From NCBI GenBank assembly GCA_014360755.1, contig JACIWX010000007.1, positions 1 through 64,000 on the forward strand: 64,000 nucleotides of DNA, read 5' to 3'. The notes under the pieces are model-generated. The model had not been told where the DNA came from and did not search any database. It saw only the letters and a list, made by a program, of their open reading frames with translations. The position numbers were made by a program, and so were the translations under genes. This document shows, piece after piece, positions 58,594 through 64,000 of the stretch (positions are counted from its first letter, which is position 1; each line of letters starts with the position of its first letter). Source of the stretch: Chloroflexota bacterium. Its GTDB lineage: Bacteria; Chloroflexota; Anaerolineae; UBA2200.

Positions 58594-59529
58594 CTATCTC
58601 CGCTGCCCGTTGCCAGGGAAAAGGCGCAGGAACGCGCGCAGCGAAATCCATACGACGGCCGCTCCGGTGGTGATGAACAACAAGCCACGCACCGGTCGAG
58701 GGATAAATTGCAAAGTCAGATACCAGACGAATGCTGGGAAGGGCTGCACACGGTAAAGATGGGTAAGGAGATAGGCAATGCCCAGGCTGAGCCACACGCC
58801 CCCCAGGACAAAGAACAGCAGCCATCGCCGCGCACTGCGGCTGAGCTGAGGAAGGTTCAACAACACCGCCTTGAAGCCTGGCACCGGCGAGAACAGTTTC
58901 AGCGTCGGGGTAAAGGCGGGATTTTCATCCATTAGCGGTAGTTCTTCCAATTTCAAGAGGGGTGCAGGCTGGCGCGGATGGCCCCATTCCTCGTTCGCCT
59001 CTTCCTCACACAGCACATACTGCACCGCCATGCTCAAGTTGCGCGCAATGGGAAAGTCGCGTGGTTCTGGCTGATGGCCATCGTACAAGTCGCCGATGGC
59101 GCGGCCATTCAGGACGAGCACAGGACGACAGCCCACTTTATAAGCCAGGAGCACGTCATTGGCTTCATCGCAGAGTAGATAACACTCCTCCAGCCGCAGG
59201 TCGAGTTGCGATGCGGCGGCATAGAGAAATCCCGGGTACGTGCCCCAGCAGCCACAATGATCCTCCGGGCGGTGCGGACATTCCAGCAGGGCATCCACTC
59301 TCCCGCCACCGGCACGGATGGCATCCAGCATGGGCTGGGTTACGGCGGCATTCGCGGCAGGCAATGCCTCTGGCGCGAGCGCACAGGAGGCAGCGTCTAG
59401 GACAATCACGAACAGCCCCTTTGCCGCCAATGATCCCAGACATTCAGCCACGCCAGGGCGGAGTTTTACCTGCTCCCCTGTGGGAGTGGGTTCCAGCAAC
59501 AGATCCCGTTTGATGAACACTGCTTTCAC
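58594..59529 (-). CDS. Degenerate HAD phosphatase (GmhB-like) fused to a membrane domain
   Basis: A 311-aa protein. Residues 1-180 follow the histidinol-phosphatase/GmhB HAD subfamily, including the zinc loop ECPHRPEDHCGCW near 83. Catalysis should be lost: the usual F-L-D-R-D-G motif reads FIKRDLL (nucleophile Asp is Lys), and the late acidic motif GDSxxD reads CDEANDVL. Residues about 230-305 hold two long hydrophobic helices. The start is GTG 59529 with GGAGG. It may be a regulatory or binding pseudo-enzyme at the membrane. No signal peptide. Confidence 0.8.
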   Translation of the reverse strand: MKAVFIKRDLLLEPTPTGEQVKLRPGVAECLGSLAAKGLFVIVLDAASCALAPEALPAANAAVTQPMLDAIRAGGGRVDALLECPHRPEDHCGCWGTYPGFLYAAASQLDLRLEECYLLCDEANDVLLAYKVGCRPVLVLNGRAIGDLYDGHQPEPRDFPIARNLSMAVQYVLCEEEANEEWGHPRQPAPLLKLEELPLMDENPAFTPTLKLFSPVPGFKAVLLNLPQLSRSARRWLLFFVLGGVWLSLGIAYLLTHLYRVQPFPAFVWYLTLQFIPRPVRGLLFITTGAAVVWISLRAFLRLFPGNGQRR

Positions 59530-59560
59530 AGCGAGATTCCTCCATCAGGATACACGGTAG

Positions 59561-59589
59561 ATGATAGCACAGGAGGGCAAGTTGGGCAA
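59561..59589 (-). promoter_or_regulatory. Possible promoter of the HAD-like gene
   Basis: Minus strand TTGCCC (59589-59584), 17 bases, TATCAT (59566-59561). Confidence 0.5.
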
Positions 59590-60100
59590 AATGGAGAATG
59601 ATGAGTGATGAGTAACGAGTGCCTTCCCCAGTGTCATTCTGAGCCGCACAGCGGCAAAGAATCTCCATGGCGGGGCGAATACAAGATTCGCCCCTACACG
59701 GTGGCGATCGTAGCCGAGTGGTAGGGGCGAACCCCGTGTTCGCCTGATTCCTTCTGTAGCCTCAGTGTGCTCTGTGGTAAGACAAAAGTAAGCAAATGCT
59801 GTCAACGGATTCGGGGAATGGATGACACGGATTCTGGCAGCATTTGTTCGTTTTGCACAGGGGATAAGTTGGAGTAAAATATAATATAGATAGAGAGTGT
59901 TGAAAAAGTCCTTCCAATGTCATGCTGAACCTTCGCCCTGAGCCTTGCTCTGAGCGAAGCGAAGGGGAAGCGAAGGGGAAGTGAAGCATCTCGCAGTACT
60001 TGGGAAAATACGGCTAAAGTTACGAGAGACCCCTTCGTTGCACTCAGGGCAGGCTCTTCGCTTGCTCAGGGTGACAAGATTTTCAAAACTCTCTAGATAG
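59590..60100. repeat. Composite intergenic repeats
   Basis: Contains a GATGAGT stretch, CATTCTGAGCCGC element, GGGGCGAATACAAGATTCGCCCC (59674-59696) and GTAGGGGCGAACCCCGTGTTCGCC (59720-59743) hairpins, a CTCAGTGTGCTCTGTGGTAA piece, and direct CCCTGAGC/GAGCGAAGCGAAGGGG repeats near 59935-59985. No gene seen. Confidence 0.75.
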
Positions 60101-60162
60101 GCATGAAATTGCGGACATCTGGGCAATCTGCGGGTTCGATGCGGCTGAGGAAAGGAGTCACG

Positions 60163-60474
60163 ATGTCGGAAAGGGCGGAAAAGGCGCGGCGCAGACGCCC
60201 TCGCACCGTGGAGTCTGTTGCCCCGGCTTTGGTGCTGCTGGCACAGGGCCATTATGCTTCACAAGTTGCCAAGGCGGTAGGCGTGTCTGCCGCGACCGTG
60301 CTGAACTGGATGGATTGGGCTTGGAAACATCGCCAGGAGCTCGATGTTTACCTGCGCGAGCATTATCCCGACCTGAGCGAGGGGCAAATTGCATCGCTAT
60401 GGCAACGCATTGCACGACGCCGCTTCAAGCGCCAGCGCCGCCTTGACTTCCAAAGTCTGCTCTCACCCGACTAA
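60163..60474 (+). CDS. Small homeodomain-like helix-turn-helix protein
   Basis: A 103-aa basic protein. A helix-turn-helix of the homeodomain-like type is visible as LVLLAQGHYASQVAKAVGVSAATVLNWM (residues about 23-50), followed by a helical, Arg-rich C-terminus (LWQRIARRRFKRQRR). It resembles the DNA-binding half of transposase-like or phage small-terminase-like proteins, but is complete by itself. The start at 60163 follows AAAGGAG; the earlier in-frame ATG at 60103 is less likely. It could be a regulator; the target is unknown. Confidence 0.78.
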   Translation: MSERAEKARRRRPRTVESVAPALVLLAQGHYASQVAKAVGVSAATVLNWMDWAWKHRQELDVYLREHYPDLSEGQIASLWQRIARRRFKRQRRLDFQSLLSPD

Positions 60475-60557
60475 CCCAAGCGAGGAAAGAACCCCATGCT
60501 CCACACTCCTCACTCATCACTCGTTACTCATCACTCATCCCATGAAAGGAGACTCCC

Positions 60558-61886
60558 ATGACCAGCCCCATTGCTGACCTAGCCATACAATTCCTGCGCG
60601 ACCTGATCCGTTTTGATACGAGCAATCCACCCGGGAATGAGCTCCCTGCCGCCCAGTATATCGCGGAGGTGCTGCGGCAGGAGGGTTTGGAACCGGTAGT
60701 GTTGGAATCATCCCCAGGGCGAGGCAATGTCGTAGCCCGCCTGCGCGGGAGTGGTTCTGACGGCGCACTGCTACTCATGTCGCATCTGGATGTGGTACCA
60801 GCCGATCCCAAGGAATGGGAGCACCCACCCTTCGCGGCAGAAGTGGCGGACGGCTACATCTGGGGCCGCGGTGCGGTGGATACCAAACAACTCACTGCCA
60901 TGCAACTGGCGGTATTGGTACACCTCAAACGGGAACAAGTAGCCCTGCGACGTGACATCGTCCTGGCTGCCACTGCGGATGAGGAGATGGGCGGCACGCA
61001 GGGCATGGGATGGCTGGTGCAGAACCATCCGGAACTTGTGGAGTGCCAATATGCCATCAACGAAGGCGGTGGCTTTGGCGTGCAAGTTGGGGGACGCAGT
61101 TTTTACGTCTGCCAGACAGGGGAGAAAGGCGTGTGCTGGATGAAATTGACCGCACGGGGCACGCCAGGCCATGGCTCCCTTCCCCGTGCCAACAATGCCG
61201 TGGCGAAACTCTGCGCCGCAGTGGCGCGGCTAGCCCGGGCGCGCTTGCCCATGCACCGCACGAAAACGGTGGAGCGCCTAGTGCATCACCTGGCTGCTAC
61301 CCAGAAATTCCCTGCCTCTTTCCTCCTACCCCTGGTGTTGAATCCCCTTTTCGAAGGGGTTATCCTACAACGGGCAGAAAAACAGAGCGAAATCGCAGCG
61401 GTATTGCGTGCTACGCTGCACAACACGGTTTCCCCCACTATGCTGCAAGCGGGGCAAAAAGCCAACGTCATCCCCAGCGAAGCCTCTGCCACAGTGGATG
61501 GACGGTTGATACCAGGGCAAAAACCGGAGGACCTGCTGCGTGAGATACGCCCCTATATCGGGGCTGAAATCGAGGTAGAAATCCTGGGACGTTCCCAGCC
61601 CTATGAGAGCGACCCAGCCAGCCCACTCTTCGACCTCTTTCAGCAGGTATTGAACGAGCACGACCCCGGTTGTACCCTCGCACCTTTCCTGGTGCCAGGA
61701 GCGACCGATGGGCGTTTCTTGGCGGAGAAGGGCGTCAAAGTCTATGGCTTCTCGCCCACGAAACAGGAACCAGGCTGGGCTGTCCTAGAAATGGCGCACG
61801 CACGCAACGAGCGCATTTCGCTAGCGAATATGGAGTTCGGCACCAAGGTGCTGTACGATGTCGTGCGGCGCTTCTGCGCCCAATAG
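60558..61886 (+). CDS. M20-family metallopeptidase
   Basis: A 442-aa dizinc peptidase/deacylase of the M20 (ArgE/DapE/CPG2) group. Metal and catalytic residues: His and Asp of LLMSHLDVVP near 78, Asp of GRGAVDTK near 113, Glu-Glu of ATADEEMGGTQG near 143, and the C-terminal His of EMAHARNERIS near 415. The dimerisation lid region contains TARGTPGHGSLP near 205. It hydrolyses small peptides or N-acyl amino acids. GAAAGGAG precedes the ATG. Length fits the family. Confidence 0.94.
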   Translation: MTSPIADLAIQFLRDLIRFDTSNPPGNELPAAQYIAEVLRQEGLEPVVLESSPGRGNVVARLRGSGSDGALLLMSHLDVVPADPKEWEHPPFAAEVADGYIWGRGAVDTKQLTAMQLAVLVHLKREQVALRRDIVLAATADEEMGGTQGMGWLVQNHPELVECQYAINEGGGFGVQVGGRSFYVCQTGEKGVCWMKLTARGTPGHGSLPRANNAVAKLCAAVARLARARLPMHRTKTVERLVHHLAATQKFPASFLLPLVLNPLFEGVILQRAEKQSEIAAVLRATLHNTVSPTMLQAGQKANVIPSEASATVDGRLIPGQKPEDLLREIRPYIGAEIEVEILGRSQPYESDPASPLFDLFQQVLNEHDPGCTLAPFLVPGATDGRFLAEKGVKVYGFSPTKQEPGWAVLEMAHARNERISLANMEFGTKVLYDVVRRFCAQ

Positions 61887-61889
61887 GAC

Positions 61890-62062
61890 AAGAGAGCGCT
61901 AAAGCGCTCACTACAAACTGGGTTGGTAGTGCGCACTTCAGTGCGCATTGAGCGCTAAAGCGCTCACTACAAACTGGGTTCGTAGTGCGCTCTTCAGTGC
62001 GCAATGAGCGCTGAAGCGCTCACTACAAACCGCATTGAGCGCTAAAGCGCTCACTACAAACT
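61890..62062. repeat. Palindromic GCGCT/ACTACAAAC repeat array
   Basis: Four GAGCGCTAAAGCGCTC-type palindromes alternating with GCGCACTTCAGTGCGC, each joined by ACTACAAACTGGGTT, filling the gap between the convergent M20 and corrinoid genes. Same family as 10574-10965. Confidence 0.9.
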
Positions 62063-62070
62063 GAGTCCCT

Positions 62071-62703
62071 TTAGGAGACCGCTTCTTTCGCCGTGCGTGC
62101 TGCCGAGCTGGCATCGGGCGCATAGAGGTCAGCGCCGATTTCGTCGGCGAAACGCTGCGTTACCGGCGCACCGCCAACCATCACTTTTACCCGTTCCCGC
62201 AAGCCAGCCTTGCTCAGCGCTTCGATGGTCGCCTTCATCGCCATCATGGTCGTGGTCAGCAAGGCGGACATGCCCACAATCTGCGGATTGTTCTCACGCA
62301 CTGCCTGGACAAACTTGTCCGCCGGTACATCCACGCCCAGATCAATCACGCGGAAACCGGTCCCTTCCAGCATCATGCTGACCAGGTTTTTGCCAATGTC
62401 ATGCAGGTCGCCCGCCACCGTTCCGATGACGATCGTGCCAATGGGCTTGACCCCGGCTTCGACCAAATAGGGGCGCAAGATTTCTACTCCTGCTTTCATG
62501 GCACGGGCGGCAATGAGCATTTCCGGCACGAAGTACTCCTGCCTCTCGAAACGCTGGCCAACCTCGGTCATGGCAGGAATCAAGGCTTCATTGAGCAACT
62601 CAGCGGCAGTGAAACCCTCCTGAACGGCGCGGGCAGTCAATGCCTTGACCCCCTCCGCATCACCCACGATGACTTTGTTGTAGATGTCTTCCTTCAATGA
62701 CAT
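62071..62703 (-). CDS. Corrinoid (B12-binding) methyltransferase carrier protein
   Basis: A 210-aa MtbC/MtaC-type corrinoid protein. Residues 1-85 are the helical cap domain (TARAVQEGFTAAELLNEALIPAMTEVG); residues about 90-205 are the Rossmann B12 domain with the cobalt-ligand motif GDLHDIGKNL near 98 (DxHxxG), the SALLTT segment near 145 and the GGAPVT segment near 175. It carries methyl groups between a substrate methyltransferase and a UroD-type partner such as the 11864-12847 product. ATG 62703 follows GGAG. No mttB-like partner is next to it. Confidence 0.94.
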   Translation of the reverse strand: MSLKEDIYNKVIVGDAEGVKALTARAVQEGFTAAELLNEALIPAMTEVGQRFERQEYFVPEMLIAARAMKAGVEILRPYLVEAGVKPIGTIVIGTVAGDLHDIGKNLVSMMLEGTGFRVIDLGVDVPADKFVQAVRENNPQIVGMSALLTTTMMAMKATIEALSKAGLRERVKVMVGGAPVTQRFADEIGADLYAPDASSAARTAKEAVS

Positions 62704-62759
62704 GCACGGTCTCCTTTCACATAAGCGAATGTGTTGATGTCGTGAAGCAGCCACAAGGG

Positions 62760-63070
62760 CAAAAACACAAAACCCATTCTACTGCATACCCTGTTTCCTG
62801 GCAAATTGATCTATGTACCGGACGTGGGGCGTGGACTGTGGTCCACACCAAGCGTGAGAACGCTCCGGGCGAAGCACAGTCCGCCGTCCACGCTAAGCGC
62901 GGGGCTACCTCGCCTGGGCTTGGGAGCCAAGCGCAGCTGCCGCCAGGGAATCAATTCCCTGGCTGAAGCCGACTGCTGATTGGTAGCAGCCCCCTTCAGG
63001 GGGCTGCTCTGTTTCAGCCAGGGATCTCAATCCCTGGCTGGCTCCAGGACAAACGCCGTCCATGCCAAGC
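62760..63070. repeat. Composite repeat block
   Basis: Contains GTGGACTGTGGTCCAC (62830-62845), CCAGGGAATCAATTCCCTGG (62943-62962), AGCCCCCTTCAGGGGGCT (62988-63005) and CCAGGGATCTCAATCCCTGG (63018-63037), the same set as 43200-43335 and 57828-57950. No gene seen. Confidence 0.85.
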
Positions 63071-63075
63071 GCAGC

Positions 63076-64000
63076 CTAGAACAAATGGATCGCTGCAATA
63101 ACCGGGGCAAAAAGGGAAGAGACGAGCGACATCACGGTGATCAGCGTATTCATGGAAGGGCCTGCCGTGTCCTTGAACGGGTCACCGACGGTGTCGCCAA
63201 CGACGCTGGCTTTGTGCGCATCAGAGCCGGGGCCACCGAATTCGCCAGATTCGATGAACTTTTTGGCATTATCCCACAATCCGCCAGCATTCGCCATGAG
63301 CAGAGCGAAAATGACACCGGTGAAGATGCTCCCGCCCAGGAAGCCTCCCAACGCCTCTGGGCCAAGGACAAAGCCCACTAGCACGGGCAGGACTACTGCC
63401 AGAAAAGCGGGCAACACGAGGGAGCTCAAGGCTCCCTGCGCCGCCAGGCTGACGCAGGAGGTATAGTCCGGCTTCTCCGTTCCTGCTAAGATGCCCGGGC
63501 GTTGGCGGAACTGGCGGCGGATCTCCTCAATCATCTTGAAAGCATTGTTGGTCACTGCGAGCATGGTCAAAGCGCTGAAGAGCGGTGGCGTCATCGCCCC
63601 CAACAGGGTCCCCGCGACAACCACCGGGTCGCGCAGGCTGAGGGACAATTGCACCCCTCTCATGCCCACCACTTGTGCATAGGCAGCAAAAAGAGCCAAG
63701 ACGGTAAGTGCGGCTGCGCTGATAGAAAAGCCCTTGGTGATGGCTTTGGCGGTGTTGCCGGCGGCATCGAGCACATCGGCGGTATCAATTACCTGGTGCG
63801 GCATTCCGGACATCTGGGCAATGCCCCGCGCATTGTCCACGATAGGACCGTAGGCATCTGCCGAGACGATCATCCCCGTGATAGTCAACATGCCCACGGC
63901 ACTCACACCCACGCCATAGATGCCATCCATGCCTGCACGTGCAGTCAGGAAGTAGGCAACCAGAGTAGCCACGGCGATGCCGACGATAGAAGGGACAATG
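63076..64000 (-). CDS. hppA: Membrane-bound proton-pumping pyrophosphatase (partial)
   Basis: The C-terminal 307 residues of a V-type H+-translocating pyrophosphatase; the N-terminus lies beyond the window edge. It pumps H+ using PPi hydrolysis. Visible signatures: DAYGPIVDNARGIAQMSG, DVLDAAGNTAKAITKGFSI, PDYTSCVSLAAQ, and the end DNAKKFIESG, GDTVGDPFKDTAGPSMNTLI. Lys in GNTAKAITKG indicates the K+-independent class. About seven membrane helices are seen here. The frame is open to the window border. Confidence 0.96.
   Translation of the reverse strand, partial: IVPSIVGIAVATLVAYFLTARAGMDGIYGVGVSAVGMLTITGMIVSADAYGPIVDNARGIAQMSGMPHQVIDTADVLDAAGNTAKAITKGFSISAAALTVLALFAAYAQVVGMRGVQLSLSLRDPVVVAGTLLGAMTPPLFSALTMLAVTNNAFKMIEEIRRQFRQRPGILAGTEKPDYTSCVSLAAQGALSSLVLPAFLAVVLPVLVGFVLGPEALGGFLGGSIFTGVIFALLMANAGGLWDNAKKFIESGEFGGPGSDAHKASVVGDTVGDPFKDTAGPSMNTLITVMSLVSSLFAPVIAAIHLF

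Noticed and set aside
1-64000. tRNA, rRNA, insertion sequence or prophage genes
   Set aside because: No recognisable tRNA cloverleaf, rRNA segment, transposase or phage structural gene was noticed by eye; a tRNAscan or Infernal run would settle the RNA genes.

Overview
Organism. The window looks like a chromosome segment of a moderately GC-rich, probably anaerobic member of the Chloroflexota (Anaerolineae-like). This is an inference from gene content: a bacterial XPB-type helicase operon, a ferredoxin:thioredoxin-reductase-like protein with a rubredoxin tail, a tungsten/molybdenum aldehyde oxidoreductase, a reductive-dehalogenase-like lipoprotein, corrinoid methyltransferase parts, a membrane pyrophosphatase with the K+-independent motif, and a very heavy load of short palindromic intergenic repeats. 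I saw no rRNA, tRNA, CRISPR array, transposase or phage gene.

Layout. 0.5-5.2 kb: UV endonuclease uvsE, a secreted beta-helix lipoprotein, a membrane-anchored sialidase-like protein and a frameshifted small gene. 5.5-6.6 kb: antitoxin-like orphan, cold-shock protein, RRM protein, with two clear sigma-70 promoters. 6.9-17.1 kb: sfsA, a TIM-barrel-like unknown, a glutaredoxin/FTR-rubredoxin pair, aldo/keto reductase, FMN reductase, UroD-family methyltransferase, a 1078-aa propeller lipoprotein and a lipase-like hydrolase. 18.0-24.5 kb: three-gene XPB operon. 25.2-28.0 kb: radical SAM gene broken by an in-frame TAA, PAS protein, MFS exporter. 28.5-36.9 kb: DeoR-controlled sugar operon (ABC importer, isomerase, kinase, creatininase-like hydrolase). 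37.4-43.2 kb: MgtC-like protein and a pst-phoU operon with two different PstB subunits. 43.6-46.6 kb: esterase, SCO6745-like HTH protein, TatA/TatB, small membrane coiled-coil protein. 46.6-57.5 kb: a minus-strand redox cluster. 58.0-64.0 kb: flavodoxin, degenerate HAD-membrane protein, HTH protein, M20 peptidase, corrinoid protein and a partial membrane pyrophosphatase.

How the genes fit together. The redox cluster is the most unusual part. A consensus promoter at 57.46-57.49 kb drives a long structured leader that resembles a Moco/Tuco riboswitch, followed by a Tat-exported polyferredoxin and an aldehyde:ferredoxin oxidoreductase, then a terminator. Downstream come a ThiF/MoeB-like protein, a four-helix membrane protein, a Tat-exported reductive-dehalogenase-like lipoprotein, NuoE-like and NuoF-like subunits, and a 665-aa protein fusing a NuoG-type iron-sulfur head, a NapH-type membrane polyferredoxin and a NapG-type polyferredoxin preceded by an internal twin-arginine segment. 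Read together they suggest a quinone-independent wire carrying electrons from NADH across the membrane to exported iron-sulfur enzymes. TatA/TatB genes lie just downstream.

Other points of interest are the XPB operon, whose three proteins appear to share one domain; the two PstB proteins, whose degenerate motifs are complementary; and several gene remnants and interrupted genes lying against repeat elements.
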